Below, one piece after another: positions 17,623-26,096 of a stretch of 64,000 bases of DNA (its first letter is position 1; every line of letters begins with the position of its first letter). Both the position numbers and the translations under genes were made by a program. The stretch covers positions 310,001 through 374,000 of the forward strand of contig CAJTDN010000001.1 of assembly GCA_910574865.1 (NCBI GenBank), in the 5' to 3' direction. The stretch is from Lachnospiraceae bacterium (GTDB taxonomy: Bacteria; Bacillota; Clostridia; Lachnospirales; Lachnospiraceae). The notes under the pieces were generated by a model that was not told the DNA's origin, did no database searches, and saw only the letters and a program-made list of their open reading frames with translations.

Positions 17623-17810
17623 GATACCAGGGTCGAAAGGTCATGCGTTTCATGCTTGCATGAAAAAGCATGACTCCTCGACCCGCAAAACACCGAAAAG
17701 CAGCCATTTTTCATAGAAAAATGAGCGGATTTGAGGTGTTTAAGGATTGCGAGAGCACGTAGTGCGGAGCAATCCGTGGGTATCATGGGGTCAAAATGCC
17801 TTTTGACCCT
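17623..17810 (+). repeat. Family B branched RNA-like repeat, copy 1
   Basis: Element of about 190 bases between two genes of an operon. Outer stem GATACC (17623-17628) with GGTATC (17779-17784). Inside are an arm starting GGGTCGAAAGG, an arm CACC...GGTG holding CATTTTTC-ATA-GAAAAATG, and an arm GGATTGC...GCAATCC holding GCAC-GTA-GTGC. It ends with hairpin GGGTCAAAA/TTTTGACCC. The copy at 54484-54671 (minus) keeps each stem with changed pairs. Confidence 0.8.
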
Positions 17811-17827
17811 ACATCATCATTAACATT

Positions 17828-17844
17828 GGCGCGAAAAACGCGCC
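17828..17844 (+). promoter_or_regulatory. Hairpin at ribosome site of VWA gene
   Basis: GGCGCG-AAAAA-CGCGCC is a tight stem-loop ending 6 bases before AGGAGG of the VWA lipoprotein gene. It may tune translation or protect a processed end. Confidence 0.45.
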
Positions 17845-17859
17845 GAAAAGGAGGAAATC

Positions 17860-19554
17860 ATGTTTGTACGAAAAAGAAAAACGTTGCGGGTTCTTGCCAT
17901 TCTCGCGTCTTCCGTCCTGCTATTGGCCGGATGTGGGGGAGACGGACCGGTACGAACCGACCGTGATAACGGGACTTTAAACTACGAAGACGCGACCACG
18001 GAAATAGACTCCATGTTAAAGAAAGTCCGTGTTTCCACCGTATCCAAGCCAAACCTGGACATTTACTCTGACGACCTTTCCGAGGCGGAAGCCTTGGCGG
18101 ATATTGACACCTTCCCCCTGACGGTGGAAGGAAACGGGGAAATCAACATCGAAATTGCGGCGGCGACCGAGCTCTCCGCCGAGGCTCCCGATGACTGGAT
18201 TAACATCGTGGCACAGAATTTTAACAAATCCGGCCAGACGGTGAACGGAAAAAGGGTCACCGTTTCCGTCCGCAAAATCACCTCCGGGGAGGTGGTCACC
18301 TACATAACCGCCGATGCCTATCACCCCGAAGTATACATTCCGTCCAACGCCGCCTGGGGCATGATGCTGAAGTCCTCCGGCATTGGCGTGGAGACCCTTT
18401 CCGAGCGGATTGCGGGCAACACTGCCGGCATGCTGATTAAGAGCGACGTTTATGACACTTTTCTGGAAAAATACAAAGAAGCCACCGTGTCCAACGTATT
18501 GGAGGCCACGCTGGCCGGGGATTTGACTTTCGCCTACACCAACCCCTACACCTCCAGCACGGGCTTAAACATCCTGACCGCCATGCTGAATTCCTTTGAT
18601 CCTTCCAACCCGCTCTCGGACACGGCCCAGGGCAAGCTGTTGGAATACCAGCGGGAATCCCCGCCGGTGGCTTATACGACCGCGGTTCTGCGCAACCAGG
18701 CCTCAAAGGGAATCATCAACGCGATGGTCATGGAGGAACAAGCTTACATCAACACGCCGGAACTGGCAAACTATGAGTACATTCCTGCGGGAATCCGGCA
18801 TGATCACCCGGTGTACACTTTCGACTACTGTACCGACGAAGAACGTCAGGCCGCCGTCTTGTTCACGGACTACTGCCTGACGGACGAAAATCAGAAACTT
18901 GCCACCGAGAAAGGCTTCAACCGTCACGACGACTATGTTTCCCAGGATCCCGGGCTGGACGGAACGGGTTACCTTACGGCCCAGAAAGTCTGGAAGCAAA
19001 ACAAAAGCGGCGGGAAACCCATTATCGCCGTATTCGTGGCCGACGTTTCCGGATCCATGGCCGGGGAACCGTTAAACTCCCTGAAATCTTCTCTCGTGAG
19101 CAGCGCCGCCTACATCGGCTCGGAACATTACGTCGGCCTGGTAAGCTACGCCAACGACGTTACCATACACCTGCCCATCGCCCAGTTTGACGCCACCCAG
19201 AAAGCCTGCTTTACCGGAGAGGTGAAGAACCTGGCAGAAGGCGGCAGTACCGCCACCTATGACGCGGTTTTGGTAGCCCTCGACATGCTGGCCGAAAAGG
19301 CGAAGGAAGTTCCCGACGCCAAGCTGATGATGTTCGTCCTATCCGACGGGGAGCAAAACGAAGGCTACAGCTTAAGCCGAATCACGCCAATCGTGTCCGG
19401 CATGCAGGTTCCCATCTACACCATCAGTTACAACTATTACGATGAAAACGGCGAGCTGCAACGGCTTTCCGACATCAACGAGGCGGCTTCCCTAAATGCC
19501 ACCAGCGATGACATCGCGAACCAACTTCGGAACTTGTTCAACGCTTCGATTTAA
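17860..19554 (+). CDS. Lipoprotein with binding-protein-like and VWA domains
   Basis: Secreted lipoprotein of 564 residues, lipobox LLAGC at 21-25. Residues about 95-360 resemble a periplasmic-binding fold (INIVAQNFNKSG, PEVYIPSNAAWGM, a two-lobed pattern seen in SBP_bac_11-like proteins). Residues about 387-560 form a von Willebrand A domain with the metal site DVSGS (395-399), a conserved T near GGSTATYDAV and FVLSDGEQNEG. The joint architecture suggests surface capture of a ligand or partner protein with Mg-dependent binding. Function unknown. It is the last gene of the plus-strand cluster and ends before a bidirectional terminator. Confidence 0.9.
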   Translation: MFVRKRKTLRVLAILASSVLLLAGCGGDGPVRTDRDNGTLNYEDATTEIDSMLKKVRVSTVSKPNLDIYSDDLSEAEALADIDTFPLTVEGNGEINIEIAAATELSAEAPDDWINIVAQNFNKSGQTVNGKRVTVSVRKITSGEVVTYITADAYHPEVYIPSNAAWGMMLKSSGIGVETLSERIAGNTAGMLIKSDVYDTFLEKYKEATVSNVLEATLAGDLTFAYTNPYTSSTGLNILTAMLNSFDPSNPLSDTAQGKLLEYQRESPPVAYTTAVLRNQASKGIINAMVMEEQAYINTPELANYEYIPAGIRHDHPVYTFDYCTDEERQAAVLFTDYCLTDENQKLATEKGFNRHDDYVSQDPGLDGTGYLTAQKVWKQNKSGGKPIIAVFVADVSGSMAGEPLNSLKSSLVSSAAYIGSEHYVGLVSYANDVTIHLPIAQFDATQKACFTGEVKNLAEGGSTATYDAVLVALDMLAEKAKEVPDAKLMMFVLSDGEQNEGYSLSRITPIVSGMQVPIYTISYNYYDENGELQRLSDINEAASLNATSDDIANQLRNLFNASI

Positions 19555-19569
19555 AGGTGATAAAACCCT

Positions 19570-19609
19570 GGCCGGGGTGCAAACATGCACCCCGGCCTTA
19601 TTTGTTTTC
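19570..19609. terminator. Bidirectional terminator
   Basis: GGCCGGGGTGCA-AACA-TGCACCCCGGCC, a 12-bp perfect stem followed by TTATTTGTTTT on the plus strand. It separates the VWA gene from the convergent galactan operon. Confidence 0.85.
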
Positions 19610-19622
19610 AGTCTATGCTTTT

Positions 19623-19844
19623 TCAATCATCCATTTCCTCAAATCGAAACCGTTTTCCCATGGCACGATAACGAAACCGCACCATTTCATTTTTCTTAAG
19701 TACGTCTTCCTCGTTGCCGCAATATTGGCACCGAATGCAATAAAATTCTTCCTTCTCCGCGTCGTAAAACATGTCGATGTCCAAATCCCGCATGAAGCAG
19801 GACGGGCAACGGTAGTTTAATCTGCCTTTTCCAGCCTGAGCCAT
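19623..19844 (-). CDS. Small zinc-ribbon protein
   Basis: Protein of 73 residues with CPSC near residue 13 and CIRCQYC near residue 35, a likely zinc-binding cysteine set. The ATG at 19844 has AAGGAGG about 10 bases ahead, and the gene overlaps the end of the preceding gene by 28 bases, so it is the last gene of the galactan operon. Function unknown. It could be a nucleic-acid-binding or redox-sensing accessory protein. Confidence 0.72.
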   Translation of the reverse strand: MAQAGKGRLNYRCPSCFMRDLDIDMFYDAEKEEFYCIRCQYCGNEEDVLKKNEMVRFRYRAMGKRFRFEEMDD

Positions 19845-21649
19845 GTGGTAAACACCTCCTTCTCGCGCAGCGCGCCAGTATATCCCAACGTGAACATGGG
19901 ACTGAAGGCATATCCTTCCTTCACGTAACCACATTTGTCCCTTCCCTCGGCCTCCATGGACACGCGGGTGGCAATTGGTGGCAGCACGCAGGCCACTTCG
20001 TCCGCATTTTCCCCGTACAGCTCGCGACATTTATATTCGTATGGAATCGTCCTCGTTTCCTTCTCGTCCGTGACCGACAACGTAAGCGAAGTCATGTCCT
20101 CGGCATATTCCGTCGTGCCATAGCACCCAACCATGTACTCATTAATGGTAACGGACACGTTCGGATTGGATACTTCCAAAACGTTTCTATCACAGCGAAT
20201 CACGCCGCTTCCTTCCTCGAACGTAAAGAGCGTCTCAAGTTTCACGGCCACGTCAGAAAACACGATATCGACCGCCTCCAGCGTCAACACCACCCGCCTC
20301 GCTTGTTTCTCACAACGCGCCTTCGTCCGGCATAGGCACAAGTCCACCTCCTCCTTGCCATAAATGATTTTGGCACTGCGGACGGTTCCTTCCCCGGCAT
20401 AATGGGTAAAATACCCCGCCCGGTATTTTTCCTGAATCAGGAACGGGTAAGACGCGTCCGTAACGTGCGCCGTACCGATTCCCACCGGCCAATTCAGCTT
20501 CGCCGCGTAAGGCCGCAAATCAACGATGGCGCCGCCCTGATCCATACTGACGCCGACCCGCATGTAAGGATCCGCATACCAGAAAAGCTGCTTGTCACTT
20601 CCATATAAAATGTCCCTCCATAAGGCCACCTCGGGAACCGTGTAGGTTTTCTTCTTCCGGTAATAATCGGCGAATTCCGCCATGGTCATGTCCACGAGTT
20701 TCCCCTGCTTTTTTAATTCTCCATAATATTTGCAACCATCATCATAAGATTTTAGCAGCAACTCATACGGAGCCTCCCAGCGTCCCATCTTGTTCATCCA
20801 GCCGGGACCGACGAACATCATGTTATAGGAATACCCGTCATTAAACTTCGCCTGATAACGGTATTGGTCAATCAGGTTATACAAATATGGGTACTCCCAT
20901 GTCTCGCTGTCATAAATCATTCCGCGCAGGACGTTTTGCGGATGCGTCCCGAAATTCGACCCATTTCCGTCATAACAAGCCAGCAAATCCCGGCTCAGGT
21001 GCGGAATCGCGACAATCCCGGAATCCTCCTCCTCGTTCGCCGCCGGCGCGTGCGTGTTGGCTTTCGAGGGAATCCACGGCGCCCAAGGGCCGCCATCCAT
21101 AAAAGTATACCACGAATTGTTGCAAGTATGGTATGCCTTTGGACCTTCCTCCCAACAAGTGGCGACCGCACATTTCACGCCCGGATACCGTTCCTTAATA
21201 TAGTTAATCAGCTCCGCGTCCATATAGTAGGACCCCGTGGACTGCGGATAAAACCCGAAAATATCATGGAATCTTTCAAACACGTCGTCCACGATGGCCT
21301 TTTTGTCCTCCATCGAAAACATCCAGATGCAAAAATCCTTCGTCTTATATTTCTCCCAAAACTCCTCGCAGGGCAGCCCCAGCAACGATAATGCAATCTC
21401 GTCACCATACGTTTCATGGTGCTCTTTTGCAAGCCTCACCGCCTCCTCGTTAAAAAGCGAGGCGTAGGTCATCTGGATCGTCGTTTTTAGGCCGTACTTA
21501 TGGGCACATTCCTGCTGTGTCTTAAAAATGTCCAGGCTTTCCGTCAATAGTCCCTCGTCCTTCATGTCCTCGGCCTTCCCCTGCCCGGTCACTTTCTGGG
21601 AATACTCCGGCACCATCTCCGGCCTATGTATGATATTTATAGCAAACAC
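19817..21649 (-). CDS. Unknown glycan-related protein, 610 residues
   Basis: Not firmly recognised. The N-terminal half (about 1-330) has a barrel-like layout with conserved-looking acidic and aromatic segments (GSYYMDAELINYIKERYPG, FMDGGPWAPW, VGPGWMNK), suggestive of a polysaccharide-deacetylase or GH57-like fold. The C-terminal half is beta-rich. There is no signal peptide. The GTG at 21649 has AGGAG 4 bases ahead. Its place after the importer permeases of the GH53 locus points to processing of imported galactan fragments. The fold assignment is inference. Confidence 0.75.
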   Translation of the reverse strand: MFAINIIHRPEMVPEYSQKVTGQGKAEDMKDEGLLTESLDIFKTQQECAHKYGLKTTIQMTYASLFNEEAVRLAKEHHETYGDEIALSLLGLPCEEFWEKYKTKDFCIWMFSMEDKKAIVDDVFERFHDIFGFYPQSTGSYYMDAELINYIKERYPGVKCAVATCWEEGPKAYHTCNNSWYTFMDGGPWAPWIPSKANTHAPAANEEEDSGIVAIPHLSRDLLACYDGNGSNFGTHPQNVLRGMIYDSETWEYPYLYNLIDQYRYQAKFNDGYSYNMMFVGPGWMNKMGRWEAPYELLLKSYDDGCKYYGELKKQGKLVDMTMAEFADYYRKKKTYTVPEVALWRDILYGSDKQLFWYADPYMRVGVSMDQGGAIVDLRPYAAKLNWPVGIGTAHVTDASYPFLIQEKYRAGYFTHYAGEGTVRSAKIIYGKEEVDLCLCRTKARCEKQARRVVLTLEAVDIVFSDVAVKLETLFTFEEGSGVIRCDRNVLEVSNPNVSVTINEYMVGCYGTTEYAEDMTSLTLSVTDEKETRTIPYEYKCRELYGENADEVACVLPPIATRVSMEAEGRDKCGYVKEGYAFSPMFTLGYTGALREKEVFTTWLRLEKAD

Positions 21650-21707
21650 AATTCTCCTTTCCGGGCGAAGCGACCGCGAATAGTAAATTTTTCGCCTTCA
21701 CATCTTC

Positions 21708-22538
21708 TCACCCTTTCACCGCGCCCGTCATGCCCTGCACGAAACTCTTCTGCAACGCGAAGAACACGATTAGCGTCGGCAACGTGGAAATCAACACCGC
21801 CAACATCAGCATGCCGTAATCAATGTAATGTCCCGTGGTCATGTTGGAAATCATCATCGGCAGCGTCTGCGCGCTGTTGTCGGACATGATAAGCCTCGCC
21901 CACATATAGTTGTTCCAGGCGTTCATGAACATAATCGTCGCGCCCGCCGCATAAGTCGCCTTCATGGTCGGCATGAACATCTTGAAAAAAATGCCCAGTT
22001 CCGTCTCCCCGTCAATCCGCGCCGCCTCGATGATGTCCTTTGGGAACGTCCTGCTATTTTGCCGAAACAGCATGATTAAAAACACCGTGGACACTTGCGG
22101 AAGGATGAAACCCAACGTCGAATTCAAAAGCCCCAGTTTCGCATAAGACTGATATAGCGGAAGCATCGTCGCCACGAACGGTATCATCATGGTCAACATC
22201 AAAAGTCCAAACAACTTATCCTTGACTTTATCATGGTAAATCTCAAATCCATACCCCGCGATGGAACAAACCACGATGGCAGCGACGGTACAGACGGCCG
22301 AATACTTTATCGTGTTCCAGCTAGCGCCAAACACGTCATAATGTTCTGAAAGCGTTTGAAAATTTGCGACAATGTTCTTTCCCGGCACCAGTACGCCACT
22401 TACGATGTCCACGCTGGTATTGGTGGCCGCAATCAGCACCCATATCAGAGGGAACACGCAAAACAAGCTAAAAATAACCAATATGACGTTCTTAATCCCA
22501 CGCCCAATCCAAAATTTTGTCTTATTCACGCCGATCAC
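21708..22538 (-). CDS. Sugar ABC transporter permease (MalG type), galactan locus
   Basis: CUT1 inner-membrane subunit of 276 residues with six predicted helices. EAA loop IEAARIDGETELGIFFKM, C-terminus FVQGMTGAVKG. The start is a GTG at 22538 or 22529; both lie within the last codons of the MalF-type gene, so the two are translationally coupled. No ATPase gene is nearby. Confidence 0.93.
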   Translation of the reverse strand: MIGVNKTKFWIGRGIKNVILVIFSLFCVFPLIWVLIAATNTSVDIVSGVLVPGKNIVANFQTLSEHYDVFGASWNTIKYSAVCTVAAIVVCSIAGYGFEIYHDKVKDKLFGLLMLTMMIPFVATMLPLYQSYAKLGLLNSTLGFILPQVSTVFLIMLFRQNSRTFPKDIIEAARIDGETELGIFFKMFMPTMKATYAAGATIMFMNAWNNYMWARLIMSDNSAQTLPMMISNMTTGHYIDYGMLMLAVLISTLPTLIVFFALQKSFVQGMTGAVKG

Positions 22539-23400
22539 CCACTTTCATCTGTATGATGGCCATCGCCCCTACCACGACCAGAACCACCATGGAAAGCGCG
22601 CACGCATAGCCAAAGTTTGGTACGCCGTTAAACGCCAGCCTGTAGATATAATGCGCGATTGGCATCGTCGCGTTTCCGGGTCCTCCATTCGTCAGGTTTA
22701 CGGACTCGTCATATACCTGGATGGCCGCGTTGACGGACATTACCACCGTGAACACCATGGTCGGCTTGAGCATCGGAATCGTGATTTTGAAAAATTGCTG
22801 CAATCCCGTCGCCCCGTCAATCTTGGCCGCCTCGTAAATGGTGGAGTCGATGCCCTGCAGGGCCGCCAGATAAAATATCATCTGGTAGCCTAGCATTTTC
22901 CATACCCGGACCATCATCAGGATGATTCGCGCGCTGCTTGGATGACCAAGAAAATTGTACCCCGTTTGCAAAATTCCGACGTTTACCAGAATGGAATTAA
23001 CGAAACCGTCCGCCGCGAACAGCGAGCGGAAAATGACCGCGCTCGCAACCATGGACACAGCCGCCGGAACGAAAATGCAAGTCCGATAGACTCCTTTCAG
23101 TTTTAATTTCGGGTCATTTAGCAAAACGGCCAGAATCAACGCCAATGCCAATATCAAGGGAACCGTGACCACCACGTATTCCAACGTCACCTTCAGCGCG
23201 TCCATGCAGCGGGAATCTCGAACGATTCTCGTAAAATTGGAAATCCCGGTGAACGTCATGTTGCCCGTGCGCCCGCTTTGAAACGCCATCAACATCGCTT
23301 GTGCAATTGGCACGAAATTCATAATGACGATAAGAACCACGGCTGGCGTTAAAAACGCCCAGCCGACCAGATTCTCTCGTTTTCTCATAGTAAGCTTCAT
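22522..23400 (-). CDS. Sugar ABC transporter permease (MalF type), galactan locus
   Basis: CUT1 membrane subunit of about 292 residues. EAA loop YEAAKIDGATGLQQFFKI. The ATG at 23400 is preferred because GGAG is 8 bases ahead; a GTG at 23406 overlaps the stop of the binding-protein gene. It lies between the binding protein and the MalG-type gene. Confidence 0.93.
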   Translation of the reverse strand: MKLTMRKRENLVGWAFLTPAVVLIVIMNFVPIAQAMLMAFQSGRTGNMTFTGISNFTRIVRDSRCMDALKVTLEYVVVTVPLILALALILAVLLNDPKLKLKGVYRTCIFVPAAVSMVASAVIFRSLFAADGFVNSILVNVGILQTGYNFLGHPSSARIILMMVRVWKMLGYQMIFYLAALQGIDSTIYEAAKIDGATGLQQFFKITIPMLKPTMVFTVVMSVNAAIQVYDESVNLTNGGPGNATMPIAHYIYRLAFNGVPNFGYACALSMVVLVVVGAMAIIQMKVGDRRE

Positions 23401-23402
23401 AA

Positions 23403-24755
23403 TCACCGCTCCATTTCAAACGACACGGTTTCCTCCGCGGCCACCAGTTCCTCGTCCAAATCCGCGCCCGAAAAGGCCACGTTGGAAATTGCCGTACATA
23501 CCGCCTGCCTTGCGGAAGCCTCATAGGCATTGGTCATGCAGATTGGAATCTTCGACGTATATTCAACTATCATGGAATATACCGGCTGATTCCCATAAAA
23601 CTCCACTTCCTGCGAATAAGCTTCCGAGCCTCCCGCCGGAATCCACGTGGCAATCGCGCCACTTGGAAGAATGTTGTCATACAGCTCCTCGCTTCCGGCA
23701 AACGTCGAGTTAAAGAAATCAATTGCCAGCTTCGGATTCTCGCACTCGGTGGTAATGGTCCATGTCGAGCCGCCCTGACTGGAATAGTTCGTCGCGTCGT
23801 CCACGCCGTCCACGCTCGGAACGTTGGTAATCGCCCAAAGCCCCGACTGATTATCTGCCGCCTGAATGCTCGACATAATCCAGCAGCCGTTCATCGCGCC
23901 GGCCACGTTTCCGTTATTGATATTTCCAATATAAGTGTCCCATCCCACTTCTTCCTGGTAAACTCCTGCCTCCAGCATCTCCAGGTACAGTTCGCAGATT
24001 CTCTTTATCTTTTCATTTCCGGCAATGTCAAGATTTCCGTCCTCGTCAAAGAAAGAACCCCCGCAGGATTTGAGCATCACCGTGACCTGGTTATAAGAAG
24101 ACTGCCCGTTTATCAATGCCTTACCCGTCTTTTCCTTTACGACTTTCGCCTTTTTAATCCACTCGCTCCACGTGACGTCCGTAAAGTCGTCAATCGTAAA
24201 TCCGGCATCCTCAAGTATGTCCGTACGATACGCGGCAATGGCCGCGCCGGAGTCAAACGGAACGCCGTAATTTTTCCCATCCACGACGGAACACGCCACC
24301 TTGCCTTCCGAAAACTGTGAAAAGTCAATGCCAGAATCCGTCAAATCCATGAACACGTCCGGATAGGATACCACTTCCTGCGCCACCAGGGAATCGTCAA
24401 ACAAGATGACGTCCGGCAAGACGTCGGCCGTATTCCCGGCAGAAGTCGAAGTGGCAAGTTTCTGGATGATGTCCCCGGAAGATATTTCCGTGACTTCCAG
24501 TTCGAACTGGGGATGATCCTTCTTGTAAATTTCCGCCGCCGCGTTCATCGCGTTAATGTTAAACGTCGGATCCCAGCACCATACGGTCAATTTGCCCGCT
24601 CCTACGTCTCCCTCGTTCGCGTCTCCCGCTTCGTTTTCCACGTTCGCCTTGTCATCCTTTTTTCCTTCATCACCGGAACCGCCACCCGTGCATCCGGCCA
24701 ACGTCCCCACTACCAAAAACGCCATCATGAACAATGCAATCATTCTCTTTCTCAT
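23403..24755 (-). CDS. Sugar-binding lipoprotein, galactan locus
   Basis: Family 1 solute-binding protein of about 450 residues with lipoprotein signal MAFLVVGTLAGCTGGG. The ATG at 24755 follows AGGAGG; the frame upstream runs into a repeat element and is not coding. It is expected to bind galacto-oligosaccharides released from type I arabinogalactan because the operon opens with GH53. A family A repeat lies between the GH53 gene and this one. Confidence 0.94.
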   Translation of the reverse strand: MRKRMIALFMMAFLVVGTLAGCTGGGSGDEGKKDDKANVENEAGDANEGDVGAGKLTVWCWDPTFNINAMNAAAEIYKKDHPQFELEVTEISSGDIIQKLATSTSAGNTADVLPDVILFDDSLVAQEVVSYPDVFMDLTDSGIDFSQFSEGKVACSVVDGKNYGVPFDSGAAIAAYRTDILEDAGFTIDDFTDVTWSEWIKKAKVVKEKTGKALINGQSSYNQVTVMLKSCGGSFFDEDGNLDIAGNEKIKRICELYLEMLEAGVYQEEVGWDTYIGNINNGNVAGAMNGCWIMSSIQAADNQSGLWAITNVPSVDGVDDATNYSSQGGSTWTITTECENPKLAIDFFNSTFAGSEELYDNILPSGAIATWIPAGGSEAYSQEVEFYGNQPVYSMIVEYTSKIPICMTNAYEASARQAVCTAISNVAFSGADLDEELVAAEETVSFEMER

Positions 24756-24772
24756 TTCCCTACTTCCTCCTT

Positions 24773-24875
24773 TACTATGAGCACCTAGCATCCGTTTTCT
24801 GGATGCTTACGTGCGAATGTAGTTGCGGGTCACTTGGCAAGGTCTTTTCGAGCCCGGTGACAGCGCAACCTCCTT
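24773..24875 (-). repeat. Family A intercistronic RNA-like repeat, copy 2
   Basis: Copy between GH53 and the binding-protein gene. Stem GCATCC (24788-24793) with GGATGC (24801-24806). A longer stem reads GTTGCG..GTCAC with GTGAC..CGCAAC. The GH53 frame runs through this element and stops inside it. Confidence 0.75.
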
Positions 24876-25917
24876 GACAACCATTCCATGTTTCCACATA
24901 GTCCCCGTAGGCCGCAAGGGCTTTCGTGTACTGCAACGTCTTCTTTCCCGCCAGCCTTGCCGCCCCGAGCGGGTATTTGTCCGGCATGACTTCCTTGTTT
25001 GTTTCCGGTTCCCAGTATATCATTCCCTTTAGAGCCTTGTCATCCGAGCGATCCACCAAGGCAAGCGTGTCCGAAAGCAACCGGTAGGTTTCCTCCTCTT
25101 CGTCGTCACGCCCGCCGATTTCGCTGAGCACGATAGGCTTTTGGTATGCTCCCCAGACCTGGTTCAACATGTTCAAAAACGTCTCCGAATCGTGCTTCTC
25201 CCGGAACCATGCCGGATAATAAGAAAGCCCTATCATGTCGGTCTTCCCCTCGTATTGGAAAAACACGTCAAAGAACGCTTGTACCAATTCCCAAATATGT
25301 CCCATGCCAACGTGGGTGACCACGCACGTCTGCGGACATACCTCTTTCACGGCATCGTAACCGGCATTCAAAAATCGAACCAGTTCCGCTGGATGTTCCT
25401 GCCGACTCCCTGCCGGAAGCAAAATCCCGGTATTTATTTCATTTCCTACCTGGACATACTCCGGAATCACCCCGGCGTCTTTCAACGCCGTCAACACCTC
25501 CTTCGTATGGGCAGCCACTTTCTTTGTCATTTCCTCCACGTCCAAATCCGTCCACGCGTCGGGAATGTCCTGAAACATCGGATCGGCAAAATGATCGCTA
25601 TAATGAAAGTCAATCATCAGCCGCATGCCACTTTCCTTGACCCGCCTCGCCATCCCCACCACGCCGTCCTTGTCGCAAAACCCCAGCATTACAAGGCCGC
25701 CTTTCATTTCATGCCCCCGAACCTCCCTGGAAGGCTTTACCCAAAAGCCATACTCGGGCGGGTTTACGAACACCCGCAGGCGCACCGTGTTCGCCCCCAA
25801 ATCCTTTGCCGCCCCAATCGGGTCGACTTGCCGACCATCGTCATCCACCCAGCGGTATCCAATGGATTCGAGCTGGGAAACCCAGCCCAGGTCAACGCCC
25901 AAAATCGTATCTTTCAT
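24775..25917 (-). CDS. GH53 endo-beta-1,4-galactanase
   Basis: Arabinogalactan endo-beta-1,4-galactanase family enzyme of about 380 residues. The acid/base Glu is in QVGNEIN (about residue 161) and the nucleophile Glu in VLSEIGG (about 267), with LGVDLGWVSQLE at the start and LRVFVNPP as further family marks. No signal peptide is present, so it may act in the cytoplasm on imported galacto-oligosaccharides, whereas most studied GH53 enzymes are secreted. The last ~33 residues (after about 348) come from reading into a repeat element. First gene of the operon, divergent from an AraC regulator. Confidence 0.93.
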   Translation of the reverse strand: MKDTILGVDLGWVSQLESIGYRWVDDDGRQVDPIGAAKDLGANTVRLRVFVNPPEYGFWVKPSREVRGHEMKGGLVMLGFCDKDGVVGMARRVKESGMRLMIDFHYSDHFADPMFQDIPDAWTDLDVEEMTKKVAAHTKEVLTALKDAGVIPEYVQVGNEINTGILLPAGSRQEHPAELVRFLNAGYDAVKEVCPQTCVVTHVGMGHIWELVQAFFDVFFQYEGKTDMIGLSYYPAWFREKHDSETFLNMLNQVWGAYQKPIVLSEIGGRDDEEEETYRLLSDTLALVDRSDDKALKGMIYWEPETNKEVMPDKYPLGAARLAGKKTLQYTKALAAYGDYVETWNGCQGGCAVTGLEKTLPSDPQLHSHVSIQKTDARCS

Positions 25918-25992
25918 CACTTTGCCCTTCTCTCCGTTCGTGTTACATTTTCTTCATCAGCTGCGCATCTGACATTTTCCCTTTACACGATA

Positions 25993-26021
25993 ATTATATT
26001 TTGTTCACAAAAAATTTACAA
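25993..26021 (-). promoter_or_regulatory. Promoter of galactan operon
   Basis: Minus strand: TTGTAA (26016-26021), 17 bases, TATAAT (25993-25998). Its -35 box touches the -35 of the divergent araC-type promoter. Confidence 0.6.
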
Positions 26022-26056
26022 TGACATCAAGCGACCACCGTGTTATAATTTATAAC
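26021..26056 (+). promoter_or_regulatory. Promoter and palindrome of araC-type gene
   Basis: ATGACA (26021-26026), 17 bases, TATAAT (26044-26049). The -10 lies inside the perfect palindrome GTTATAA-T-TTATAAC (26042-26056), a possible operator. Confidence 0.62.
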
Positions 26057-26096
26057 AGATATGGGAATTCGATAAAAACACTTTAGGAGGCACGAC

